Counted from the first letter of the stretch, positions 10,431-21,160 are shown. The stretch is DNA of 22,440 nt from Larix sibirica (GCA_004151065.3 NWUY0304601954.1:1-22440), one strand, 5' to 3'. Numbers and translations: made by a program. Notes: generated by a model from the sequence alone, not told the origin.

Positions 10431-11484
10431 GTGACCCAGAATAATTCATAAGGCGAGGAACGAAGTGTCGATCCAAAAAAGCTTATCAGATGTGTCTTTT
10501 CCTAAAGCAAATCCTTGTTTATCTAGGTTCGGAGGCATATGATCCATTTGGGTTCCGAACTATACTCGCTCGATTAATTTCCAAATTCCCAGCGCCATTG
10601 CCCTGGCTGGGTGCCTGAATCTTCAAGTAAAGGCGCAAAGCGAAAAGCTTCTGAGATGCGGTTTTGGCTAAAGCTAAACCCTCGTTTCTCTGGGGTCCAG
10701 CTATGTCCCCCCATCCATTGGGTGCCCGCTCGAACTCACATTTTTATTAGCAGAATAGATGATTTACAGCGCCCTCCCTTCAAGCAAGATATAAAAGCCC
10801 TCTCCCTCGACTTACCAGGTCTCGGTAAATCAATCAATAGGCGGGTCTGTTGAGAAAGGCCCTCGATCTATCTGGTCGAGCGCTCTCCCCTCTCTCTCGC
10901 CCGCTTTAGAATTCAAAGTATCGGTCCTAAAGGTTATTTCCTCTCCCTTTAAGAGTTAACCCTTTTCAAAGTTGAGTCCTGTAGTTGGTTGAGCGCATAA
11001 ATGTGGGAAGTGGCAGTAACAAATAGATCCTCGATCGTGTGTGTACCATCTTATTTCTCACTGAGAATGGGGGAGGGCGTGTGTAGTGAAGATCCCTGTC
11101 CTTAAGTTTTACCAGGAATATTCCAGCTGCTCATGCGAGGCGGCTCCCAGATAGAGTGGTGGCCCAGATCTGAGCGGTTCTCCCTTTCCAAAATACGTGT
11201 GAGGGTTTTTCTTCGACGGAGCATTCTTATTCTTCCTTCCTCTTAGTTTTTTCCTCAAATGCTTGCAAAAGCTTCTTTCTCTCTTGTTCCCGCTAGATAT
11301 GTTCCCTTCCCCTCCATGTTTACCTGATATGATCACTCGAAACTGCATACGCGACCTATTAATTGATACTGCATACGATCATCGCTGTATTATGGGGAAT
11401 GAAAAGAGCATGAGAGGGAAATGCGGAGCAGAAAATTGACCAGTAGGCAGGAGCATCATGCTCGAATTAGCGTCCGTCCTTATT
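10431..11484. other. Unassigned spacer
   Basis: No recognisable gene on either strand. The 80-codon plus-strand frame at 10611-10853 and the 79-codon minus-strand frame at 11109-11348 have no identifiable domain; the second is rich in Lys/Arg/Asn with no clear signal. A 7-bp inverted pair (GTTCGGA at 10527-10533 and TCCGAAC at 10554-10560) could form a small hairpin. Confidence 0.45.
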
Positions 11485-13345
11485 TTAGATTTTCATCAAA
11501 GATTTTGGGGTTTATATATTGCTAAAGGCTGCTCTGCTGAATAAAATTCCAACCGGTTCGAGGCCAACCGAGGATATATTGATAGAGTTTTATTCCACTG
11601 CTCCGCTATCCATTGCCATTTTCGTAAAGAGAGCAGGCAAGGATACATTGGTAGCTGCTTTTGAAGAAGCTCGCAAAAAAGCTCTGAGATATATAAACCC
11701 CATAAGGAAATGGCAAGTTTGAAGGGGTTTGGAGGAAAATAAGAATGCTCCCGCTGCCAATCCAAAGAAGTGCTTTTTATTTACAAAGCCGAATACCGAG
11801 TCTAAGGACAAAGATTCAAGTATGGACATGGAGAACTTGCAGCGAGTTATTCAGAAAATTTGAAATGACATGTTTATTTGAATAATAAAAGAGGAGAAGG
11901 GGGAAAAGGACAGCCTTTTCATAAAAAAGCGATAGTTATATCTAAACCACCGGATACATCTACGGTTAACAACTTTGTTAAAGTGGATGACATAGCTATG
12001 GATCATTTCTGCCGCATCCATCAGACAGATTATTCAGAGAAGACTTTTACATAGTTCATAAATGTCATCGATCACATCTTCAATGAAGGTGCACAACAAG
12101 AGGCTGCAACTTCAAAAGTTTTAGAATAAGTTGAAGAAGAAGAATCAGCAATGGTGGGACATGCTTCCCAATTTTGAGGATGACACAGAGGCTGATAAAT
12201 TAGAGGAAGTCGTAGAATAAGTTCACGCTACGCAGACTGCAAAAGGAGATTACCCGCTTAGAAGTATACAAAATGCACAACAAAAAGGGAACCAGGGGAA
12301 TTAAGCTCAGCAGCCCAATACCAACATTGGGGGCAACCAGAACACTAAAAACCAAAGCCAAGGGAACAATTCCCAACCCAAGTAGGGGAATAATATAAAA
12401 CCCAAGAAACCTTGTGCTTGTTGCTTTGTATATGGTCATGACACTCACGAGTATCCCCTTTGACCTGAGATGTGTCATATGTGGGAGGCGGCTGAAGCTG
12501 CCAAGCACCCTACCCAGCCACCACCTCCGTCGAAACAACCCTCGTCTTCGCAACCGGCTATGATGAGTAACCCTTTCCCGACACAAGGACACGCGGCCAC
12601 ACTGGAAACCCATCCTTCCACACCACCTTCCATTCCTTCCCAGTCTGGAAATGGAACTTACCACATACTCTATATTGATTCAGGTGACATCAAATTAACT
12701 ACTTGATCGCGTAAATATGGTACACCACCTGAGACTCACCCAATTGAACTCGCAGAACCTATTTCATCCAATAGTGGATCTTGACACATCTCTCGACCTA
12801 GTATTGAGCCAGTACCCAAATTTCCAAAAATAGAACTCGTTTAAATGTTCCTAATGCTCATGCAAAGGTTACCTAGAATTACAATATAGTAGATTACTTA
12901 GCTCAGTCCCCTACTGCTATGTTGGCCCTTTAAGTCCTTCATACATGTCCCACATAGAAGAAGACTCTACTATCTGCTTTGGGCACTGTGGATCCTTCGG
13001 ACGATCGATTGATTGTCTTGGACATTGACAAAGCTGACTACCCTCGCTTACCACCCTCTGTGGCCTTCCAGATCCCAATATCCTAAAAAATGCTATCATT
13101 TAATGGTGTATCATTCACAAAGGTGCATCCACTTGTGTTATGTCTACCGAAGTCTATAGGAGATTGGGTTATCCTAAGCTTGTTCCATCTACCATCACTC
13201 TCTGTGCCCATGATGGATGCCCATATAAACTAGAAGGGTTGTACCTACATTGTCCCATATAAGTCACTGGGAAACAAGTTATCCTAGATGTTGAAGTGAT
13301 AGTAACACCACTTGACTATAACTAGAATCTACTCTTGGGTTGTAT
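11485..13345 (+). pseudogene. Ty3/gypsy gag-protease fragment (decayed)
   Basis: Gag into the aspartic protease of a plant Ty3/gypsy-type element. In order: a gag segment with IPTGSRPTEDILIEFYSTA, FVKRAGKDTL and VAAFEEA (11519-11680); an acidic linker with SSMDMENLQRVIQKI (about 11813-11860); KPPDTSTVNNFVKVDD (about 11945-11990); a zinc knuckle CACCFVYGHDTHEY at 12413-12454, where the last Cys of CX2CX4HX4C is Tyr; a Pro/Ser-rich stretch ending AMMSNPFP; a conserved pre-protease block, NYNIVDYLAQSPTAM (12877 on) and ALGTVDPSDD; and the protease, HKGASTCVMS near 13116-13145 to DVEVIVTPLDYN and LLLGC at about 13342. The catalytic Asp expected two residues before GAS is His. At least three frames and many stops are needed to follow it. 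RT, RNase H and integrase are absent. Its clade is not resolved. Confidence 0.85.
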
Positions 13346-13746
13346 TTTGATGTACGTACATCCCCGTATTAAATAGCGAATAGCGCCATCTCCTTCAGCC
13401 AGCCTTGTGCCACACCGGGGGGTACTCCTCTTATAATTAATGGATATGGTTCTGCTCACCTGCTCTTCGACAGTGTTCTTTAAATTCAATTTCTGACCGA
13501 GCTTAGATTCGCTCTGGTACATGATCAATTTTCTATATACGAGATACAAAGCACATTACTCCCTCCTTCCAGGGATTTATCATCTTAAATAATTCGTTTA
13601 TTTATTGGGTAATAAAGAAAATAGGACCCCTACGACTGAGTGTCTTTACATTACCCACACGTTTATATCTATATGAATTAGCGAGCGGAGTCTATAAGAC
13701 AATCACTATAAAAAATAAGATAGACCGGAGGTTCTCGGCCTCCTAA
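13346..13746. other. Unassigned spacer downstream of the gypsy relic
   Basis: The protease similarity fades at about 13345 and no reverse transcriptase follows. A 75-codon minus-strand frame (13322-13549) overlaps the end of the relic and has no motif I recognise. Confidence 0.45.
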
Positions 13747-13794
13747 ACCTAAAGGGATTGTTCACTCACCACCTAAAGGGATTGTTCACTCACC
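13747..13794. repeat. Perfect 24-bp tandem duplication
   Basis: Two adjacent identical 24-base copies, 13747-13770 and 13771-13794, each starting ACCTAAAGGG and ending CACTCACC. Confidence 0.95.
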
Positions 13795-14525
13795 ACCATT
13801 GACATCATATAGAATGATGAAGTGAAAGAATATGGTATGGTATGCGCATACCAAGAAGGGATAGGATGAACTCTTATTGTGGGCTGTCAACAATGACAGA
13901 ATTGGAAGTGAAGGGGCCACTAACAACTGATCCTTGCCCGGGTTAACTGTTAAGGATGTGCTCACCCCACTAATTCCTTACGGGGATCTACAGGTAACAC
14001 CCCCAACAACACCTTAAAACTCTCTACCCTTCGGGGGTTGGGTTGAACCATTGAGTGATGGGAGTAGTGTGTGCCACCCCTACCCCTCCCCTTCCCACAT
14101 GTATCCCTCATGTGTAGGGTAGATCATTCTGATGAATCCCACCATGTTTTATGAGTTAATTAAGTGATGGTGGAGTGTATCATGCCCGATAATAGCGATG
14201 GGTAAATGGCTAAACCATCATAATCATCATGAAGGTACTGGCTAAACCCCAGTCATAAGTAGTTGAAGGAGTAGTGGCCATTTTCAATCATCATTTTTTT
14301 GGAGGATAGGAGTGTTATGGGATGTTATCTGTGTGAATAAGATCATATCCTCTCCTGTGGGTAAGGGTTGTGACCTCTCCTAATGCTTACCAATGCAGGG
14401 TTTAGTGGTGTTGAATCCCATTATATCTACCCTCCCTTGAGTAGTCTAAATATGCCCTGCTAATAAGCTACTAAGTCTTCGAGGTATGGATGCGTGAGTT
14501 AGCTGTATCTGGGAGGTTAGGGAAA
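13795..14525. other. Unassigned spacer
   Basis: No gene recognised. The strand has many short GTGATGG, AATCATCAT and GGCTAAACC motifs between 14160 and 14300, without a clear unit. It might be untranslated sequence of an LTR element ending at the possible LTR start at 14526, but nothing in it is diagnostic. Confidence 0.4.
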
Positions 14526-15200
14526 TGTAGCATCCCTAAAATAACCAAAAATTCATATTATATATGAAGCTATGGGAGTATGTAAAGCCAACCCGAAATA
14601 GAAGAGGTGTTGTGAAGTCGGGCTCACCAATGCGCCCACGCAAAGGAAGAGCATATGATAGGTTAAGCAGGTGGCAGACACACACCTGAAAGCCCCGCAA
14701 TCAACCAGCAAGCATCGCCCAATCACTGTTAAGCCCATCCTAGTTTACATCCCCTACCATACCAATTAGCTCTACTCGGGTTGGATCCCTGTCAAATCCC
14801 CCCATACTTGTATTCCTCTGTGTGTTTCGTATACAACGAAATAGATCTTAAATCCTCAAAGCAGCACGCGTTATTATCTTTTTTTCTGTCTACGGATGGA
14901 ACTCAAATAGCATTATATATAGGTGAAATCTGCCCGCCCGTAAAGATGGAACTTGACTGAGTGTACTTATGTTATTAAAATCGTTGTTTAAATTGGTGTA
15001 CTTATGTTATTAAAGGTGGTAAGCCCCCAATATATTGGAAATATATGCCCAAACCACTAGAAACACACAAGCAAGATTTACAACCAATAGCTAACAGCTA
15101 CTACCAACGAATCACCGAGCACACCTACCAATAAAAACTCGCACTAACAAGGAGAATCCGGCGACCCAACTGAGCATGCGTACCCACTCGGTCCTAGAGA
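14526..15200 (+). mobile_element. Possible Ty3/gypsy LTR fragment
   Basis: The segment opens with TGTAGCATCCCTAAAATAA, close to the TGTAACATCCC/TGTAACACCCC openings common in plant gypsy LTRs, and is preceded by a purine-rich GGGAGGTTAGGGAAA that could be a polypurine tract. Inside there is a TATATATAGG box near 14914. I see no matching second LTR and no certain CA end, so the right boundary is arbitrary. A 19-bp direct repeat lies at 14961-14979 and 14996-15014. It sits 1.2 kb downstream of the gypsy gag-protease relic on the same strand, so it could be a remnant of the same insertion after loss of most of pol. This is inference. Confidence 0.35.
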
Positions 15201-15536
15201 GATATGAAAATTCTTACTTTTTACACACCATTCACCATCAACAAATCTGATATGCTATGCTGGCTTCAAGGTCAAAAACTAGAATACTCATGCACAAGGG
15301 GTCGGACCACCATTTATATAGGGATTAGCGGGATCACCTTTGAGACACTGACTACCGGACCTTTTTTACACCTTATGAACCGAAACACCTTCCTTGCTAG
15401 GAACATATGGCAATTTAGCTAGTCACATGTAGGCAAAGAACTTACACCTACACAAGTTGTTGGCACGTACCCCGATTATGACACTTATCGATCCTCATCT
15501 TTTACCTGCAGGCTGTTAGCACCATGCAGAACCCGG
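15200..15536. other. Unassigned spacer
   Basis: No gene recognised. A 72-codon plus-strand frame at 15204-15422 has no motif I know and no upstream signal that would support it. Confidence 0.4.
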
Positions 15537-15730
15537 ATTGTTACATCTAGCTCTTCACGGGATGGACCAGCACAAAGAGAATTGTTACATCTAGCTCTTT
15601 ACGGGCATACATCTAGCTTTTCACGGGCACGTAGAGCTGCGTACATAAATCTTGTCACAGGCGTACATAGAGCTTTTCTAAGAGTGATTCCTTCTGGAGT
15701 TATTTCATCTGGTTCAAAGTGATTCCTTCA
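15537..15730. repeat. Degenerate tandem repeats, TACATCTAGCTCTTCACGGG family
   Basis: Copies at 15537-15561 and 15581-15605 are 25 bases with one difference. A shorter third copy is at 15608-15627, and two more diverged ones, starting GTACATA, run to about 15690. The stretch ends with a second small pair, AGTGATTCCTTC, near 15681 and 15717. Confidence 0.8.
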
Positions 15731-15863
15731 GTTTACTTAGCACCACAAGGAGAGCCGGATTTCACTCACTCGGATCTATGTTTATTTATCGCAGTCCTAC
15801 CTATCTTTCCTTCGTCAAATCGCTTTTTAGCTACGGTAGGGGGTTTCAAAAAATGGTTTCCCC

Positions 15864-15944
15864 CTCGCATCGTCAGAAGCCGCCGAACACGCGCCCGCCT
15901 CAGCAGAAGTGGAACACGCCTCCGCCTCAGCAGAAGATGAAACG
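15864..15944. repeat. GC-rich 27-bp tandem repeat, three units
   Basis: Three units of about 27 bases. The core CCGCCTCAGCAGAAG is exact at 15895-15909 and 15922-15936, and a diverged CATCGTCAGAAGCCG lies one period earlier. Most units continue GAACACG or GAAACG. The period is a multiple of three, so all frames stay open and overlapping spurious ORFs arise on both strands; none shows family similarity. Confidence 0.8.
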
Positions 15945-16023
15945 AAGCCAGCGAGCGGAAGCGAGCGGGTAGAACGGTCATACATATTCTTTTGCCAGAT
16001 TACCGGCATTATATTGTAATTAT

Positions 16024-16107
16024 GCGGAAATATCTGCTGAAGATACGGAAAAATCAATGGAAATATCTGCCTGCTTATGTCTGCCAGATCCGCGGAAATA
16101 TCTGCTG
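16024..16107. repeat. GCGGAAATATCTGCTG dispersed short repeats
   Basis: Exact 16-base copies at 16024-16039 and 16092-16107, with a diverged ATGGAAATATCTGCCTG between them at 16057-16073. A CCAGAT(TA)CCG motif also recurs beside two of them. Confidence 0.85.
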
Positions 16108-16148
16108 CTGGTCGGGTCAGTCAAAGACATTTTGGAATAGTTAAGGAA

Positions 16149-16204
16149 CCTTCCTAACCTTCAAGCCTAACCAGACATAAAGGCTTGCCTTCCTAACCTT
16201 CAAG
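16149..16204. repeat. 17-bp direct repeat pair
   Basis: CCTTCCTAACCTTCAAG is present at 16149-16165 and again at 16188-16204, 39 bases apart start to start. Confidence 0.95.
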
Positions 16205-16563
16205 AAGTACGGTAAAAAAAATTAAAGACGTGGGGATTCATTCGGGTAATCGCTCGGGTAGAGGTCCTGTGCTGCAGGGAATCGAAGGTGTCGACGCAGG
16301 AATAAGGAAGTAGGATTTATGCTTTAGGCATTTATCGATCGACGCCCGAACAAAACCATAATGAATTTCGTAGATGAGAGAATGCCGATGAGTCAAATCA
16401 GGCAGCAGCTACGCTATTCTCGCCTTAAAAATAGATATTTACTTCCTTGTCCTCCTACGTCGAACAAGCCCAATCCTTAATTTTGATATTTTCTTTTATT
16501 TAGAACCGAACCTTGGGGCGGGAACACTAATTAGGGAGCTAGTGGAGTTATTCAAAAAGCCAG

Positions 16564-16902
16564 TTGACTAAGGACAAAAGCGAGTTCGCTACGCCCCTTA
16601 TGGATGATCTCATATGCCTCGGAAACTGGAAACACCCAACCTGGTGTCTAAATATGCAAGGAAATCTTATTGCCGCGCACCTCCTTTTTTGCTTCTTAAG
16701 AAACCCACCTTTCGAGCCAGGGATAGATTATTTCTCGCATAGGAAGGATATTCTTGAGACCTTAACCTTTAGGATCATATTGGGCGCCCGAGATATATTT
16801 CTTATTTATTTATACAACCTTATCGGGCGGGCTTTTATTGCCTTAATTTTAGTGCTTTTAGTGCTGGAAGTAAAGTCTTCAATCCACCACAACTTTTTAT
16901 GA
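16564..16902 (+). CDS. Anonymous ORF, 112 aa, with hydrophobic C-terminus
   Basis: This is the longest open frame in the window that is not antisense to a retroelement. I do not recognise it. The N-terminal third is polar (MTKDKSEFATPLMDDL), the middle contains Cys and Trp, and residues of about 75-105 are strongly hydrophobic (IFLIYLYNLIGRAFIALILV), compatible with one membrane span. No upstream promoter or neighbouring gene supports expression, and 112 codons can occur by chance in 22 kb. Plant mitochondria do contain chimeric small membrane-protein ORFs, some linked to cytoplasmic male sterility, but I could not trace any part of this frame to a known mitochondrial gene. Treat it as hypothetical. 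Confidence 0.25.
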   Translation: MTKDKSEFATPLMDDLICLGNWKHPTWCLNMQGNLIAAHLLFCFLRNPPFEPGIDYFSHRKDILETLTFRIILGARDIFLIYLYNLIGRAFIALILVLLVLEVKSSIHHNFL

Positions 16903-17600
16903 ATAAACCTCTGTTGCCAATTAGTTGGTCCCTCCCCTCTATAGCTAGCTCTTTATTACTTCCTGCCAGCCTTTACTTTGGGTTTATAAAACTAGAACCC
17001 CGAGTTACCCATGCCATGAACTTTCAGCTTGGGTTGATTGAACCACAGCCTCTTGCTCCCCATTAGAGATTGCTGGATGCCATGGATGTATGGTCGTCTT
17101 ACTTATTTATTTATTTAGGGCATGCTTTTATATCTTGCTTTAGGAACAAAGTGGCTGTAAATCATCAATTTAGCTAATGAAAATGCGGGTTTTAAACCCC
17201 CGTGGACAATATGCTTCCGAACCCCCTCAACACGAGGAATTTTTTTTATTATATGAAATGTGTGTTTGGAAACGTTTCTCGGATCGACCGGAACAAACCG
17301 GGTACCCACCTATTCTGTTTGCCACCCTTTACTGGCTCACTTACCAAACTTAGTTATTGTACGCGTTTCCAAACCACTTGCTTGAGGCATGAAATGTTGG
17401 GAACACTCTTTATCTTGTTGGGAGGCTGGGCCTTCACCCGGCCAAATACGACAATTGATTCATTCAAACAGCGCCCACAAAACCCAGCTACGTTTAGTGC
17501 TTCCAGAATCTACTTCATCACTCCGTGCCTTATTGCTTGGAAGGAGGACCTGCTTATGCCTACTGGATAAATGTCAGTTCGACCTACTGCTACCAACAAC
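16903..17600. other. Unassigned spacer
   Basis: Two overlapping plus-strand frames (17202-17570, 122 codons; 17389-17688, 99 codons) and a 64-codon minus-strand frame (17115-17309) lie here. None shows a motif I can name, and their mutual overlap in different frames argues that most or all are chance. A TTATTTATTTATTTA run lies at about 17102-17116. Confidence 0.4.
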
Positions 17601-19320
17601 CTTGACTGTTAACCACCCACCCTTCTATACTTACGTGATTGGACGTGTTGAGTACGCACTTAGACCAGGACTATTACCTTTTGAATGAAGCTGGAAGTAT
17701 GAATTTAAGGACCTACAGCAACCAACACCAACAACCTTTCGTCAACCCTTGCTTGATAGAATAGAACGGCTGCTCTATTATGTTAACTTAGACCATTGTA
17801 CGGGCCTTTTAATACACTTACTGTAGGCAAGAATTGTCGTAGCCAAGCAGCACTATTGATCTTTTCGAGGGTACGAGGACGAATTAGCTTCACCCCTAGA
17901 TACGATTGATTAATTTAGACAGCCAGCATTGCTAGTATAGATATGCTTTCATTTTAGTTAGTGCCTGCCTGCTACTAAACACCTTTTACTAATCACCTTA
18001 CTACTTACCTTTTTTATGTCCCAAACAGCAGAGCAGTGTTCACTGACTTCCCATAGAGCCCCCCTTCCAGACAGCATTCACTGGAATCACACTTACTTAA
18101 TTAAGTTGCTGGGGACCAACCACTATTACTAGTTGTTCCGGCCGAGCAGCCGATACGATACAATTCAGGAATCATACCCCCTACCCGCCTTTCAGTTAAT
18201 GCCTCCATCTAATAGTTTACCACCTTGAAGACCTAGACCTGTTAACCCTAGACCACTTGGATGAATGAAGTGCTTAGGAAATACTGCTATAGAACCGGGA
18301 TTCAAGGCACGGCATGGCATGAAACTACCTTACCCTTATACCCTTACTTTTGTGTTACCATAAAACCTGCTTACCTTAATAATCTAGACCTGTTAGCAGC
18401 CCTATCACACTGAATGAATGAATCGCTTAGGAGGGACAGCTATAGAACCGGGATCGGATTAAACTACTGACTAGCCCTTTACTTAACTGGTTCTTAAAAC
18501 CTATTGCTTTAGCCAGGAATCATCGGAGCGGGGATACAGCACTAGGATATTGTTGACTCTTCTTTAACCTACCTCACTTGGTCCCACATATTAACTTCTG
18601 GTACCACTATGAACTCTTGTCCCGGCCCGGAGACTAGTTAGGAATTATCAAAGCAGTCCTAGGAAGAAAGAGACCTCAGAGCCTTTCCTTTTAGGACCTG
18701 CTCAACACTCTTTTTATTTACCCAACCATCTATAGAACTTACCCCACTTATTTATCATCTCTTGCTTTAGCCATAAATGTGGGGGTACAGCACTAGGATA
18801 TGAACCCTTTATTTATCCTATCTTCCCTTATTAATTTGGGCACCACATATTATCTATTGGTTTGGCCGAGCGAGCCTTGCCAATACGATTCTTAAATTAT
18901 ATTTGAACCCACTGCATTCTAAGAATAAACCTACCTTCCTTTCTTTTAATGCTTCTACCGTTACCCACCATACTATCTAGACTTGTCTTCTACCTATACT
19001 ACTTTATAAATGAATTGCTTTGTGGCTACAGTTACCTCTTCTTATCAGGACGGCATTACACAACCTTTGCTTTAGTGGTTCCACACAACCTGCCCACCTT
19101 ACCATTCGGCCTTATTCAAATTGTTGACCCGTTCTGCTCCGCACCTACCGCCTTACCATTCGACCTTATCCCGTTTACCACCGGCACTGCCTTACCTTTT
19201 TCAATTGCCTTCCCCTACTGAGAGAGAGCCTTACCCTTCCCTACCGAGTAGGATTGTCTTACTCTACCGATATTCCCTTACCAGAGGACTTTTAGTCCCT
19301 CTACTTGCTTTCATTTCTGT
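17600..19320 (-). repeat. Degenerate repeat cluster, motifs C and B, reverse orientation
   Basis: Reverse-complement members of the families at 8.8-10.4 kb. Motif C: 18220-18276, identical at 49 of 57 positions by hand count to 9303-9359, and 18381-18429. Both are flanked by CTATAGAACCGGGAT. Motif B: 18842-18885, matching 10374-10413 except for a CTCG insertion and a few changes; a weaker one at about 18113-18160; and a partial one near 18583-18620. A further direct pair, TACAGCACTAGGATAT at 18535-18550 and 18786-18801, shows a 251-base spacing. Another is CCTTACCATTCGGCCTTAT at 19097-19115, repeated with one change at 19151-19169. Open frames inside (for example 18949-19221) are products of low-complexity repeats. 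Confidence 0.75.
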
Positions 19321-19780
19321 TAGATAGTTAAGTTGTGGGATCCTCGGATCGGAACTGCGTGTGGAAACTTTACCCTATGGATTCAGACAGAACTGATGGA
19401 TTAGATCAGATCAGATTATTGCGTGGGGTGAGGCACTTACTTGAATATTAACCTTTTACTATGCTGTTTTACTCTTACCAACACCTACTTCACCAACCTA
19501 TATTTACTTCCGCCTTACTTAGACTTACAGCATTGGATCCGCATGGAAGAAGGGCTGCTTCACATAGAGCATTGTTTGACGGGCAGACTACATTGCTAGG
19601 AGATGTGGGTGGATCCCTCAGTTCATACCCGAGAGTGTTTGTTAGGTCACCGATTAGTAGTGATTGATTTCTTTATTGCTTAGATTGATAGCCGGCATAT
19701 TCGGGGGTGGGGCGGTCCCACGGACAACAGAAATCATCTACCGAATGACACATCCACCAAGCCATAGGTCTTTCATTCTC
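19321..19780. other. Unassigned spacer
   Basis: Nothing recognised. There is local redundancy, GGATTAGATCAGATCAG near 19400, and a 68-codon frame at 19461-19667 with no identifiable motif. Confidence 0.4.
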
Positions 19781-20170
19781 GATAGCCGGTAGTTGATGCA
19801 ATCCAAGAAGTCTTAGTTGATCCCAAGAGTCGATGCAGTCGATGCTGGTACTCAATCCCAAGAGTTGATGCCAGTCATAGCTGGGATGGGATACTCGGAT
19901 ACTTCGATGGGCCACTCGGACGGGCTCCCGGGCTCGGTTTGGCTGCTCGGGCTACTCGGCTTAGCTTATAGGATTTTTTCCCCGGATACCCGGCTGGGAT
20001 ACTCTACTTGACTTGGCTTGATAGCCTGCCAGTCACCATAGGGCAACCACATAGCTCTAGACATGCATGGTACGGGACGGGAAGAAGGTACGAGACCAAG
20101 TGATTGAGTCACAGCCATTGGGTTCATAGCCGAGAGACCATCATTGCCAGCCAATAGCCCATCAGTCCCA
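19780..20170. repeat. CTCGG-rich degenerate repeat, copy A
   Basis: The core 19871-19916 matches 22135-22180 at 41 of 46 positions by hand count, and looser similarity continues through GGGCTCCCGGG...TCGGTT...TGCTCGG to a GCTGGGATACT motif. Internally it is built of GATACTCGG/CTACTCGG variants. Just before it, TCCCAAGAGTCGATGC (19820 region) and TCCCAAGAGTTGATGC (19856 region) form a direct pair. The plus and minus frames over this block are repeat artefacts. Confidence 0.8.
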
Positions 20171-21160
20171 CACGGTCAATGCCAGTCCGCCAAGTTCCCA
20201 TCAGACCATTATAAAAGGATTCGTTCAACTATTCCCCGTTCGTCATATCCGAAAGAATAGGAGACCCCATCATGCGCTCCATACAATTGAATGGCTATAG
20301 GTTTTGCTAGAGTGAGTCACCTAGCTCGTGGGTGGGGCAAGGGGCCGGACGAAGAAAATGACTATTTGCAGTGAACTACTATGTATAGGACAGAGCTATT
20401 TGCAGTTATACCTTCATGCCAAGAGCAAGTTACTGCAGCTTGTTATATACAATTAACCAGGTGAGGATCATACGCCATACACATGGAGACACTCAGGGAA
20501 AGGGGCTAGAGCTTGTATTCCGATAGGGGCTAGATAAAGACATTCAGGTCAGGGAGGTTTAGCCTTTCAGGGAGGTCAGGTAGTGCCCAGCGGGAGGTGC
20601 ATCCATTCCCCTAACTCAAACATTGCAGCCAAGTTGACAAAAGACGGGAGAGATTGAGCCAAGTTATTGAATTCCTCTGTGGTTATGCCCTTGCACCCAG
20701 GCCCACTTCAGTAGTGATGTAGCCCCACCAGTTTGAGGTGGTCGGTAGCACCCAGTTCCCAAACTCCTTCCTCCAAACACTCCAAGTAGAGATAAAGGCA
20801 AGTGAAAAAAGAAAGCTAATTTATATACCCTACCTTAGAGCTTTCACTTGGCTTGAACTCCATCTTTCTCTGAACCTTTTATTACCTCCTTCACCCCCAT
20901 GCATGGGTACAACCATTTCTCTTTCTTTTTGAAATAATGGCACAACAACAACGGTTAGTTTCCCAAGTTTCCAAATGTAAGGTGCCGATGTCTTCTTGGA
21001 GTGGAATCGATGTACGATTTGACTTAGCACCTGCTTTTGGTTTCACATGCCTTACAGAGGGAGATTGAAGGAGGAGCCTTTAGCCCCAGAAGTCTCTTTC
21101 ATTTTTAGCCTTAGCCTGGTACCTCTCAACAGCAGAGGAAGCCTTCAACCTTTTTACATT
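20170..21160. other. Unassigned spacer
   Basis: No gene recognised on either strand. Small redundancies are GGGGCTAGA (20502 and 20526 regions), CTATTTGCAGT (20363 and 20397 regions) and TCAGGGAGG(T) (20550-20580). Frames of about 65 codons at 20738-20932 and 20830-21030 (minus) overlap and show no motif. Confidence 0.4.

Noticed and set aside
12200-12664. 154-codon minus-strand ORF, the longest in the window
   Set aside because: It lies exactly antisense to the gypsy gag relic, whose zinc knuckle and NPFP block explain the sequence; the antisense product has no motif.
15719-16057. Four overlapping ORFs on both strands, one rich in Ala/Glu
   Set aside because: They result from the 27-bp repeat, whose period is divisible by three and keeps every frame open.
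17202-17688. Overlapping ORFs of 122 and 99 codons
   Set aside because: They run in different frames over the same bases, have no recognisable domain, and the second runs into the degenerate repeat cluster.
18949-19327. 90- and 68-codon ORFs rich in Leu, Pro and Phe
   Set aside because: Composition follows from CCTTACC-type repeats; two frames overlap and no motif is visible.
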